Assembly (NCBI GenBank): GCA_030340625.1
Contig: JAOPHQ010005418.1
Location: forward strand, 186,001 to 250,000
DNA: 64,000 nucleotides
Direction: 5' to 3'
Origin: Merluccius polli
Lineage: Eukaryota > Chordata > Actinopteri > Gadiformes > Merlucciidae
Below, one piece after another: positions 10,121 through 20,579 of the stretch; position 1 is the first letter of the stretch, and every line of letters starts with the position of its first letter. The notes beneath the pieces were generated by a model, which was not told the DNA's origin, made no database searches, and saw nothing but the letters and a program-made list of their open reading frames with translations. The translations under genes and the position numbers were made by a program.

Positions 10121-10830
10121 TTGGTACTGGTGGTCGTCTGTCCGTCGGAGGGGGGACCAGGTGGCCCTCCGCGATGTTGACCGCCGCCTGGAGGTTCTCG
10201 GGCCGGTGGTACCGGACCCAGGTGGACGTTCGGGCCGGCAACCCCTCCATGAACCTCTCGAGGGCCACCTGCTCCACGATTTCCTCCGGGTTATTCCTCT
10301 CGGGCCCCAGCCACCTCCTCGCCTGGTCCCGCAGCTGCTGCGCGTAGGTGAAAGGCCGATCGCCTTCTGCAAACGGGAGGGCCCGGAACCGGCGGCGATG
10401 TTCCTCTGGGGTCAGGCCTAGCCGGTCCCGGATGGCTCTCTCCACCGCCTCGTAGTCCCGCTGGGCCCCGGCCGGCAGACTGTGAGCCGCGAGCTGGGCC
10501 TCGCCCGTCAGGAGCGGCAGGAGGCGGTGAGCCCACTCTTGTCGTGGCCACCCGGAGACCTCGGCCACCCCCCGGAACGTCTCCAGGAAGGCCTCCGCGT
10601 CGTCGGCCTCCCCCATCTTGGGGACGTGGATGGGTCCCCCCCGCTCCTGCCGCTCTGGGTCCGCGGCCGCGGTCGCCGGAGACGAGGAGCTCCTGCAGGA
10701 CCGCCCTATCGGCGGTCAACGCCTGGCCCAGCTCCAGGAGCACCTCGTTCTGCGCCTGCTGAACCTGCGCCTGCCTTTCGGACATCTGCGCGAGATGTCC
10801 GAGTAACGCCGCCAAGGGTGCCTGTTCCAT
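10017..10830 (-). CDS. Gag-like capsid protein (two frames)
   Basis: The structural protein region starts at the ATG at 10830 (MEQAPLAALLGHLAQMSE, a helical, Gln-rich N-terminus). It changes frame at a G7 run (10636-10642) into a frame with a retrotransposon-gag signature: EADDAEAFLETFRGVA, WAHRLLPLLTGEAQ and FMEGLPA. This frame stops at 10017, shortly after a G9 run (10040-10048) where the pol frame takes over in the same +1 direction. The frame change within gag is unusual. It could be a mutation, an assembly error in a homopolymer, or less likely programmed frameshifting. The CCHC knuckle lies in the pol frame downstream. Confidence 0.8.
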
Positions 10831-10843
10831 CTACCACACTCTC

Positions 10844-10861
10844 GCCTCACGTTGGGCGCCA
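10844..10861 (-). promoter_or_regulatory. Primer-binding site, tRNA-Lys(CUU) type
   Basis: One base inside the 5' LTR the minus strand reads TGGCGCCCAACGTGAGGC. This matches the complement of the 3' end of vertebrate tRNA-Lys1,2 except for one or two positions. It marks the start of minus-strand DNA synthesis and confirms which LTR is the 5' one. Confidence 0.85.
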
Positions 10862-10862
10862 C

Positions 10863-11193
10863 TGTAAAGGTCCAATGAGTGGGCGGAGACAGGTTTGAGC
10901 GGTTTTCAGTCCAGACGGTTTATTGTTCACACCTGAACAACAAACAAATCAAAAGTCCACGTAAATGGATTGTCCGTCTCCCCAAAAGGAGTCGCCAGGC
11001 TCTCTGCCTTTTGCTGTCGCGAGTGCTCCGCACTCCCCGTATCCCGTCCGCTACTGAAAGGCAGAGCAGACACATAAATACACACTTCCTGATTGGGCCT
11101 GAGTGCCTACAGGTGTGCACCCAGACCCAATCGCCCCAGCAGACCCGGTGCTCCATACTCCCCCCTGCAGGCCAGGCGCCGCCCCCCTCCACA
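10863..11193 (-). repeat. 5' LTR of Gmr1-like element
   Basis: 331 bp, TG...CA ends, apparently identical to 6300-6630 and followed by the AAAGT duplication at 11194-11198. It should hold the promoter. A TATTTATG box lies near 11070-11080 on the minus strand. Confidence 0.92.
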
Positions 11194-11198
11194 AAAGT

Positions 11199-11500
11199 AT
11201 AATAGAAAAAATGTTGTCTAGGGGTATTAATTGAAGAATGTATGGATGCATGTCGGTCGTATGTAAATGGTCAAACATGGATTGGAATGTGGTGTGTCGG
11301 AAAAAGTGTGAGAGAGAGAAAAAGTGTGAGAGAGCGATAGAAAAAGAGGTAAAGGAGGGTGAGGGCTTATATGCCTACACCGGCGCCAGGTGAGGCCAAT
11401 CACCCCTAATTGGTCTCCCCACTGCAGGCCGGCAACCCGAAGCCATGTGGCCACCACAGGAACAGCAGGCGGCCCGTAGGGGGAGCAGAGGGGCGTCACA
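11199..11500 (-). repeat. Solo LTR, 5' portion (split by Gmr1-like insertion)
   Basis: This continues the LTR begun at 6218. Read on the minus strand it starts TGTGACGCCCCTCTG and carries a TATA box (CATATAAGCCC) near 11365-11380. About 200 bp of it is clearly related to the LTR at 44709-44917, so it belongs to the same family as the second gypsy element of this window. Confidence 0.78.
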
Positions 11501-11833
11501 ATGTAACATAACTATATACACATTAGCTATATAGCTTTACAACATCTGTCATTTTTTAATCACAAGAAAAAACGTAATGTAGGAATAAGACACATGTCCT
11601 GACCCCTCACTCTCACACAAAGTTAACACTGTATTAGCTAACTTAATGTTACATCCATTGTCACATTAAGTTCGCTAATGCGGTGAGGTAATGTGCTAAT
11701 ATGCTTGCGCGCATAGCTAGGGGGTAAATAACCGGCAAGCAAATAAAGCCGATGTCCTGAAGCATACTGTATACACATGGTTAGCAAAAGTGTTTAGCTA
11801 GTATTCACTAAATGTCACTTACACTTAGCTTAC
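11501..11833. other. Non-coding AT-rich stretch
   Basis: No domain or repeat end was recognised. This could be the first intron of the hAT fragment to its right, because a splice donor-like GTAAGC occurs on the minus strand at the border. Confidence 0.35.
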
Positions 11834-12370
11834 CTTTCTTTATGTTTCCTCTCCAAGTGCCGGTAAAAGTTGTACGTGGTCGCAGCCGTCTCCGTTAGCG
11901 TTGCTTTGCAGAATTTACAAGTTGCGCTGTGTTTTCTTTTGAACGTAGTTGTGCACAAAAAAATCTTTGTGGTTCAGGTAACCACATTTTATTACAGACG
12001 AGTTGGCTGACATGTTCTCACGGCCTCTTCTCCTGTCACTCACATGCACTTTTGTGGGGGGCGTGTGAAAGGAGGCGGGAGGGGTGACAGCCGTGAACAG
12101 TGACAATTTTAAATGATATGAGTCATGTTATTGGTTGTAGTTGAAGCAATATGATTTACAAAATCACAGTAATGAAATTAACAAGTAAATCCAAAAATGC
12201 ACAGGCAATTTATTGATATCCCCACAGTTGTGGTCTTGACCGGTCTTGAAATAAAATCCCGAGTCTGCTTTGTCCAAGACCGAGTAAAAATGCAGTGGAT
12301 TCCGAGACGAGATTGAGACCTTCAAAAAGTGGTCTCAAGACCGAGACCAATCTCGAGTACTACAACACTG
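11834..12370 (-). mobile_element. 5' end of a hAT element with BED-finger exon
   Basis: On the minus strand the fragment starts CAGTGTTGTAGTACTCGAG at 12370, a common fish hAT terminus, followed by the repeated GGTCTC/GAGACC words of such ends. Around 11840-11935 the minus strand encodes a BED zinc finger: C-x2-C (TCKFC) then H-x4-H (RHLERKH). A good splice donor (AAAG|GTAAGC) follows. The catalytic part of the transposase and the other terminus are missing, so it is a truncated copy. Confidence 0.65.
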
Positions 12371-12469
12371 CCATTTAGAGAACACGCTGATGACTGTGAA
12401 GATGTATTTACTACCTCTTGTTGACTTGGTAGGGGTTCTACCCAGTTGATTTGAAGGTCTGACCAAGGA
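12371..12469. other. Spacer between hAT and gypsy remnants
   Basis: About 100 bp with no recognised feature. Confidence 0.3.
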
Positions 12470-14355
12470 AATTAGCTACCTCTGCAAGCAGGGTTTGTGT
12501 GGCCAGTAGACTACTTTTTCTAGAGCTTTGCAGGTGGCCTTGACACCTTGGTTGCCCACACATGGGGAGTCATGGTCATGTCTCAGCATTACCCCCCCTG
12601 TGGCTCTAAGGGGCCACGAAAAATAGAATATATGAGAAGGCCCTTGACGATGACAGAAACTGCACCAGGCCTTAAATAAAGATGACAGGCTGTGACCAGT
12701 GGGCAGGTCAGACCCTGACAGCGGGTGAGCTGTAGGGTCCCACAGGCAGTGAAGCCTTGCGAGAAGCAAAGAGTCTTGCGATTGCAGAGACACCAAAGCA
12801 GAATCAGAGAGGCGCTGTGGCTGGGCCAACTGTCGTACCGATGAAGACAACGGGTGGGCTGGGTGGGCACAAATGTGGGATCAAGGACCCATAGATTGCC
12901 CTTGATCACACCCTGTTTGGTCAAAGAATCTGTAAGAGGATGTGATGGTGGAGTCGTGGTTTGGCTTAAACCTGAGGTGGCGACTCCAGAGGGAATCATG
13001 TTCCCCCACTAGGGGAGTGGCCTCTACCGAGAGTCCTAAATCGAAGAAATCTGGTGAAGATTGAAAGAACACCTGTGAGTTGTCAAGAGTTTGGTCTTGA
13101 AGGTCAACACCATCCAGCAGTTTAGGATGGTACACACCTCCTTGGCTGTGGAAGGTTCTAGTGCATACATAATGGTATATTTCTGGGATACAAATTATTG
13201 CTTGGGCCACAGGTTTTTTTGCTCCTGAGTGCTGTTCGCTGTTCTTGGGCACAGAGTGCCCAAGTTGTTTGAAGTCAATCAAGGGTTCAAACAATTGAGA
13301 AGATCTTTTCCAATAAGAAGAGGGACCACGTCCAAAGGAGACACAAACACTGGATGCCAGTGGGTTAAAGTCATGGGTCCAATGGTCATTTGTAACTCCA
13401 TTTGAGGTGGTGTTGATTCGCCAATTGGTTTCGAGGGACCTCTGTCTTATTTGGGTCAGAAGGTGGAGGCAACTCACTCTTAGGACTTTCAGGAGTCAAC
13501 GCGGGGTTCATGCAAGTGACCGTGTATAGATTAGCCTTAGACGTGTTGTCTTTCTCTATTCGAGCTAGAGTAGGACGTCTCTCTCTTCCTCTATCTCTTC
13601 CTTGATCAACTGGGAAGCATTGGTGTCACCTTTTTTGTTTCTTTCTTTTGGGCCAGAGAAAGCCTTGGTTATAGCCCTGATTAAACTGGGGATGGCCGTT
13701 TTTGGGGCCATGGTGACGATTCTTATTCCAGTTGCGGGACTGGTGCCACTTTCTTTCACCCGAGTTGAGCTTACCCTGTTGTTTACCTCTGAAAGTCTTG
13801 TAAGATTGGTGTTTAGGGTGAGCTCGGCTTAGATTTTGATGGGCATGCTGAGGGTCGCCAGTGTCTGAAGCGTTACCACTAGGGGCACTCTCAAGCTCCA
13901 TATATGCCTCTTTCGCCTCCAAGGTGAAAACCATTTCGGAGTCAGCGTTCTTATTCATGGTCTGCTTCTGTTTATCAAAACCTCTATTGACCAAGTCTCA
14001 CAGTTACACATTGGGCGTGCATGGGCAAATGCTGAAGCAGTAACTTGTCGTAGGATGACGGTTTTGAAAGAATAGGAACTTAAAGTTGTTAGGATCATTC
14101 CTTGATCCAAAGTAGGCTTGGCATAGCCGATGATAGGAGGGAGGTTAAAAGGGAGTAATGCAACTCCCTTTTAACCCTCTGCAGCTCCTCTAGCTGTCTT
14201 ATCGCACCGGGTTTCCAAATTGTTTCCCATTGCACATGTCCATAGCCAGCAGCAAAGCTTGTTCGTCCTTAAGGGACTGCTGTTTGGATTCCTTGATCGT
14301 GTATTGCATTCTGACAAGGTCTTGAGGTATGTCTGTAATGAAGGTAGTCTTCATT
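12470..14355 (-). pseudogene. Ty3/gypsy remnant: gag, protease region, integrase Zn domain
   Basis: Minus-strand frames, broken by shifts and stops, read in order. First is a gag-like part (IPQDLVRMQYTIKESKQQ near 14330-14275, then a basic Gln/Asn/His-rich segment at 13994-13626). A protease-like stretch (VEATPLVGEHDSLW near 13030) follows. Last is an integrase N-terminal zinc-site remnant (HDHDSPCVGNQGVKATCKAL near 12580-12510) with one expected histidine replaced by Asn. No RT or RNase H lies between protease and integrase, and the copy ends soon after. That arrangement fits a Gmr1-like order but, with the 3' part missing, does not prove it. A short perfect hairpin (arms GGTTAAAAGGGAGT) sits at 14143-14175. 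Confidence 0.6.
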
Positions 14356-15373
14356 ACCTACTTTTGGTTATTGATATCACAATGAGTAACATATTTAAGA
14401 ATGAGGCACAAACAGAATAGCAAATGGTTTATTGAATGTGTATGTGTGTCAACAATATTTGTGTGTGCAGGTCCTGTGTTGCCGTCAATGGGGAATGAGT
14501 GATGACCAGGCCTGCAAAAGAAACATTTTGTTAGTTGGTACCCTGAACAATGTTCTTTGTGAGAGTGATAAGAGGTAGCTAAAGGTACTTGATAAAATGT
14601 GATGTGACTATGTAGTATGATGAATTAATTATGTATGTGCAAGTCACTCACCTATGTCTCCTCTCCAGGGTGTTCGGCCGTTAACTCGGCAGTATTTGAT
14701 GGTTCCGGGTCGCACCATGAGCTGAGTGGTGTAGGGGGGGAGTGCACCTAAATCAGTTCATGGCAGCTCTTTAATAGATTCTTTGATAATGTTTAGAACC
14801 GGTAGAAGATATAGTTTAATTGAGCTTATAGTAGAGTGCAAATGTATTTTAAGGTTTTGCATATTGTTTGGAATGGGAGGGGCAGAATCCCCTAGGGTCT
14901 AGGTTGGTAGCATCAGCAGGGTGTTTAAGGCTTCTAGTTGCAACACACGTGTTGTTGCTGTAGTTGCTGCTGGTCCACAGTCCATCTTCATGCCTGTATG
15001 TTTATTTAAATGTCGGTGTATAAACACCTGGTTGGTTAAAAACAACCTCTGCCTCAAGCCTCCTGCCTTGCAATCCAGCTGCTACATGGCCATCCTAACA
15101 GTCTGAAAGCAATGTCTCAAGGACGTCAAGACTATCCTCCTGACTAGTGTTCTTCCATTGTAAGCTAGAATAGCTTAATGTGTTGCTACACGAGTAGACC
15201 TGTATTTGGGTTTTGTTGATTACTGTTTTGACTGTATTTTCAGACACACATGGTTTTGGCATGCTCTGATATTGTTCTCAGTTTGAACAAATGTAAGCAG
15301 TATTTTCAAAGTCACATGAGTTTTTTGTATATAGCACAAATTCAGCTACAATGATATTTACGTGGTATGTATC
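14356..15373. other. Non-coding stretch
   Basis: About 1 kb of AT-rich DNA. Short frames have no recognisable domain, and no repeat ends were found. Confidence 0.4.
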
Positions 15374-16057
15374 TGTTACACCACGTCCTGCTACACGGTC
15401 CAACACCCCCATCTAGTGGTCGCTTGTCGCCACTGCCCATCATTCCCCCAACACACCTGTTGCCAATTGGTAATCACCTTTCCCTATTTAAGCCGGGGAT
15501 CTCCAGCCAGCCGGCGCCAGTTTGTGCTCTTGCTTACCTAACCTCTGTCCAGTGATCCAGTTACCCGTCCGTTGCCGAACCCCGCCTGCCTGACTACCTG
15601 CCTGTTGCCGAACCCTGTTGCCGACCCCTGCCTGCCTGACTACCCGCCTGTTGCCGAACCCTGTTGCCGACCCCTGCCTGCCTGACTATCCCGCCTGTTG
15701 CCGAACCCTGTTGCCAACCCATCGCCTGTCCGACTGCCCGCCTGTTGCCGACCCATCGCCTGTCCGACTGCCCGCCTGTTGCCGACCCATCGCCTGTCCG
15801 ACTACCCGCCTGTTGCCGACCCATCGCCTGTCCTACTGCCCGCCTGTTGCCGACCCATCGCCTGTCCGACTACCCGCCTGTTGCCGACCCCTCGCCTGTC
15901 CGACTACCTGTCTGTTGCCGAACCCCCGCCTGCCCGATTACCGCTGGCCTAGCTTGGCCTGTTGCTATTTCCCATGTATAAATAAATTCCCTGTCTTTCA
16001 TCCCGTCTCCGCCTCCCTGTGTTCAGCGTTTGGGTCCACTCGTCCTGTACTATAACA
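15374..16057 (+). repeat. Solo LTR with perfect TSD and internal minisatellite
   Basis: The 684-bp element has ends TGTTACACC...TATAACA and is flanked by perfect 5-bp duplications GTATC (15369-15373 and 16058-16062). A TATA box (CTATTTAAGCC) near 15483-15494 and an AATAAATTCCC signal near 15980 set the + orientation. Between them lies a GC-rich minisatellite. Two copies of the same LTR family, minus orientation and themselves interrupted, occur at 56522-57630 and 61787-62898. Confidence 0.88.
15570..15930. repeat. Minisatellite CCTGTTGCCGA... within the LTR
   Basis: About ten degenerate units of 30-45 bp, each with CCCGCCTGTTGCCGACCC-like and GCCTGTCCGACTACCC-like words. Long frames rich in Pro, Cys and Arg across it are artefacts of the repeat. 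Confidence 0.85.
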
Positions 16058-16793
16058 GTATCTCATGATTGTTTTGGTAAATGATCATGTTGTAAAAAGT
16101 AGCGATGCCTCATTATGCAAAAGGAGTTGTTCACAGGTCACCCCAGGTAATGACCTAAACAGCCCAGGTCACACCCTAATGCCTTTTCCAGAGTGTAGTA
16201 AAGACAACAGCAGAAAATGGTTATTTTGTGGCATGTATTTGAATCACCACACCATTTACAGTACATGGAAAACCACAGTGATTCCAAAGTGTTTCATAGT
16301 TTAAATCTTGAATCTCAGGCACCCTCCATAAATGCTCAAACAATATGTAAAGGAGAAACACACAAGAAAAATATAACAAGAATCTAAGACATAATAAAGT
16401 AGTGCAGTAAAAATACAGGAATAAAATATAATGATAGTAGGATTGATATACTTTTGTAGTGGTTAGACAGCTTGTGAACAGTAGTAAGTAGTAAGAGAGG
16501 GGATAGTCAGGTTAAAACAACTGGACAACTAAATGGCGTCTTTTGTCATGTTTTGTCAACATCAATTTCTTTTGTGCCATTCTTCAAAACAGTTTCTGGT
16601 CAGTTGTCCTCTCCTACATCTTCACCTCTGTGATTGGCTGCCTTGTGAGCCCCAGAATGTCCTCTTTGTTGTTGTAGGCTGTGGTACTTCTGGTTCATCT
16701 TTATTTCTGTAAATATAATTTTAAAAAGTATTGAGGAAATGTATTCAATAAAAAGAAAGAAAGAAAACAAAGCAAACAAGCAAAAGGCCCAGG

Positions 16794-16824
16794 TTCACAC
16801 ACACACACACACACACACACACAA
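16794..16824. repeat. (CA)n microsatellite
   Basis: About 14 uninterrupted CA dinucleotides. Confidence 0.95.
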
Positions 16825-19580
16825 GTAGGCTACTGATGCGTAACCGTAATGTTATGCAATGGCGGATTTGTGCGAGCAATGTGTTTTTGCCACCATAAGT
16901 ACGTTAGCAAATAGGGAGCGAAATACAAGCACACAATTAAAAGACCATATGACCATATGATAATTTACAAAGAAATCATCCAAAAGGTATAACAAGTGAA
17001 AACAAATAAAATAAACTTAAACGTGGGTGGTTGCACAACAGAGCTGTGTTATGTAAACAAATAAGACTCGACAGGCAAGGCTGTATCACCCTTTGACCTT
17101 AACCTGGACTCTGGAATAGCTAGCAGGTCTAACCCAGCAGATCTAAGAGGCCTTTTTGGACAGTAAGAAGTTAAGAGTTCAGGCTTTACATGGCACCTGG
17201 CCGTGTAAAGCCCTGTAAGTCAAGAGTACGATATTCTCAAAGAACTGGGTAACCATTGCAAGAGGGCTAAAACTGTGGTGATGTGAGAACTCTGCAGTCT
17301 GAAGTTTAGCTACATTGTTTTGCCAACAATTTTTTATAAAGGAAAACACAAGATTCAGGCACCAGGTGACAATTCAAAATATATTGGAATATAATGCAGT
17401 AAGGCTCTCAGGCATTCTGTATTGCTTTCAAATATTTATTCTCCTGTAGATGAACTTTTCTCATTTAATATTATCCCTGCTGAGTCATCTGTCCATTCTG
17501 TCCTGTTTTGTGTCTTTTGTTTGGGGAAGTAACCTCTTTAAATGTGCCTGTGGCACCTATGCACGTCAATTATAAATAAATTAATTTTAATTAATGTATA
17601 ACTCCCTGGACTTTATTAGCTCATATGTGTTAACCTATCACACACTGTGTTTTGGGATGATTTTTAGGAATCATGTAGATCTCTGTTATATGATCTTTGT
17701 TATTGAAGCTTACTGAAAACAAGAATATAACACATTTTGGCCACAACCTATTAAAAGATTGATCAAATCCATTGGAGAATGAGACCTTAGCTTCTTTCAT
17801 GTTTTCTTGGGGGGGGAACAAATGCAGGTTTTCTAAATATTGAGGGGGACATCTCCCCCCCCCGAATTCTAGATTACTATATTCTTGACAATACTGACAA
17901 GCTGTGCATTAGGTGTATTTTAAAAGTATAAAAGTAAATCCAAATAATCCAAAATGTATTGTTACAACCTATTGGAAATGTGTTTCAACACTTGAATTAT
18001 CAGTTGGCCATTCAGTTGTACTTTCAAGTCACCTTTTCAAGGTGCAAGAGGAATCATAGCAACACATCAACAGCACAAAACATACAAAATATTTTAGAGG
18101 AAAAAATTAATAACTAAAATGATGAACATTGCAATGTTAAGATGTCACTTCTTCATATACAGTATTTCAAAACAATGATCTCAAACCAAACCAATTTCCC
18201 TCACACATTTACTTCTTGAAATCATACAATAGAGGTGTCTTTCCGAACATGTGGTCCCACAGACCACCTGCAGTACCCCATACCATCTGCAGACCAAATG
18301 TTAGAAAATATAGATACATTGAGATTAATAGAAGAAAATACAGATTATTGAAAGGAAAAGCACAATTTTGTACCTTTTGCATATGAGGTGGAAAGGCCTT
18401 GATAATAATCTAGTGGTCCGCCTAAAGTCAAAAGTTGTGATCCACTTCCCAAGAGGAGCAGTCTCAGTCTTATGCTTTAGCCATTCTGTGCAGGGTCTAT
18501 GTACTAAACCAGTGGTTCCCAACAGACACTTCCATTTAAAAACCTATTAAGGAGATATTAGTCTTATTAATTTATATATTTGCCAATATTTGGCAAAATT
18601 CTTTGTGTGACTGCATTACAACAGTATTTCCACAGTGGTTATTGTTAAACTAAATATTTCCAAAGCTCAGAATTGCTGCATTTCCCTTCCAGTAAAGACC
18701 CATGCGTGTGGACACACCAGTGTCTTAGAAAAAAAAACAAGAATTGTGTGCCAAGATAACATCAGGAGTATGGTTTTTGTTATCGAGAATCTTAAACAGA
18801 AGTCTGAGTATCAAGTAGTGTTCCATTCCAAAAATACATCAAAAAAGCCTTTGTTTGCCATGCGGCAGGAAAGACCTAATCCAAATCAAACAGGCCTTCT
18901 ACTGTGAGAAACAAGCCAACCGGTCGGTAGGATATCCAGCAGCCTATTCCCACTTTGAAAAAAAAACTAAATAAAGGAAAGTCTTGATAGTGAAATATTA
19001 ATTGTGTTGTTATTTTTTTGAATCATAAACAATATCCGACATTCTGTAGACAGAAAAAATAAACTGTGCTTGAAAACATCACCATTGTGTGCATTGTAAC
19101 AGAGTGCCCTGGTTCACCTTTGAGCACCCTTATTACCTCATGACGCTCTTGGTCTCTCTCTTCCCTTTCCACCCTTATAACCTCTCCCTCTAGTCTCTAA
19201 ACATTTAAGAGAATACACTTTGGGATGGGTGTATTGCGAAGCTGTTCATAGACCATAGACTCCCTTATTGTTTACACAGCAGTTTGGATAACAGACAACT
19301 CATTCCAAAGTCTTGTTTTGTAAACTAAGAAGATGGAAAGCAAATATATGCATAGTAAGTAATGAGTTCTATAATGTTGTTGATCTCCTTTGTTGGTAGC
19401 ACTTTCGAATAACTGCAACTTATTTATAAATGCTTAGTAGATGGTCCTCACTTTAGATGAGCTCAAACCAAATACTTAGCTAATGCTTTATAACTACCTG
19501 AACTAAGTACAGCATAGTTTTATAAAGCATTAACAAATTGTAAATAGTTTGTAAATCATTAACTTACGCTTTATAAATTA

Positions 19581-19740
19581 TCGGTAACACTTTGGATTAG
19601 GGACCACATATTCACCATTAACTAGTTGCATATAAGCACCCATATTGGCTCTTTATTAGTCATTAAAAAGCACGCATGAATGCATTATTCTGCATGACCA
19701 TATTCTACAACTACTAGTTAGATCTTCATGTAGATTGTGA
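19581..19740. repeat. Dispersed DNA-transposon-like repeat (GGTAACACTTT family)
   Basis: It begins GGTAACACTTTGGATTAGGG and continues with the accompanying ...GGCTCTTTATTAGTCATTA words common in many teleost genomes. The right end is not distinct. Confidence 0.5.
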
Positions 19741-20324
19741 GGTTGACATGTCGCTTATTGAATTGTAAACTCAGTCCCTGTCAAAGCACTGCACCACTGT
19801 TTATTTAAGTCAATATTGAAATGATTCTGTTCACGATTTTTGGTACAAATAATGTTTTGTATTTTGTATAGTATATTTCAAAGGAATTCTGTATCCAGAT
19901 ATTATCATGTTTGATCACATTTTTGGTCTTACCCAGTTATATCAATACATTTTAAGATGGAATAAGCTTTTTCTATCTCTTTTTATTAAGTTTGTACGGT
20001 ACAGATGGACAAACAATGAATACACCATACACAATGCTTTGTGATTTACATGTGTAACATTACACACAGCTGCTGCTTTCATAATAATATATAAGGCATT
20101 GTGAAGTTCTAACTACCTTGTGGGCTGGTATTTGTGTTTCTGATGGATACATTTTGTCTCACGTTCTTACTGTGTTGACTACTGCCGTAGAGTAAATTTG
20201 ATTTTACGTAAAAGTATGTGCTTCTTTGGTGCAACAAAGGAGGCTGATTGTGTCACTAGACAAGGGATGAAACACTTTTAAGTGTTGCTCAGATCTAGAA
20301 GGCTGTCAGGAATACCTGACTCTC

Positions 20325-20579
20325 ACTGTGGAAAAGGCTATTTGAATAAAGGTGGAAGGCGTGGAAATACACGGGGTGGGGCGATACACTTGTTGAAACA
20401 TTGGATTCACTATACGATATATTCACGATATAGTCACAAAGTATTGTGATATAGTCACAAAATATTGTGACTATATCGTGACTATATCGTATAGTGAATC
20501 CAATGTTTCAACGAGTGTATCGTCCCACTCTGTGTATTTCCACACCTTCCACCTTTCTTCAAATAGCCCTTTCCACAGT
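20325..20579. repeat. Long near-perfect palindrome (fold-back element)
   Basis: The left arm starting ACTGTGGAAAAGGCTATTTG is matched in reverse complement by the right arm ending AAATAGCCCTTTCCACAGT. The arms are about 125 bp with only scattered mismatches, meeting near 20452 in a run of CACGATATAGTCACAA-like words. It is a fold-back MITE able to form a long hairpin as DNA or RNA. No coding capacity. Confidence 0.85.

Larger units (their letters stand above)
6300..11193 (-). mobile_element. Complete Gmr1-like Ty3/gypsy retrotransposon
   Basis: A 4,894-bp element on the minus strand. It has two 331-bp LTRs that look identical by eye, perfect 5-bp target duplications AAAGT (6295-6299 and 11194-11198), a primer-binding site, a gag region and a pol region. 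Domain order on the minus strand is zinc knuckle, protease, integrase, reverse transcriptase, RNase H. In standard Ty3/gypsy elements integrase comes last. Integrase before RT is the defining feature of the Gmr1-like group first recognised in cod and other deuterostomes. Identical LTRs imply a very recent insertion. The reading frame changes three times, each at or beside a short repeat or homopolymer. GC content is clearly higher than in flanking DNA. Confidence 0.93.
16063..20324. other. Long gene-poor stretch
   Basis: Apart from the (CA)n run and a dispersed repeat listed separately, I see nothing convincing. A possible small exon on the minus strand (16626-16706) and an orphan 90-codon frame (18635-18907) are discussed elsewhere. 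Short poly-A, poly-G and poly-C runs are present. Confidence 0.4.

Noticed and set aside
15594..16055. Cys/Pro/Arg-rich frames up to 145 codons
   Set aside because: Produced by the minisatellite within a solo LTR.
18635..18907. 90-codon + frame
   Set aside because: No domain or homology I recognise, isolated in gene-poor DNA.
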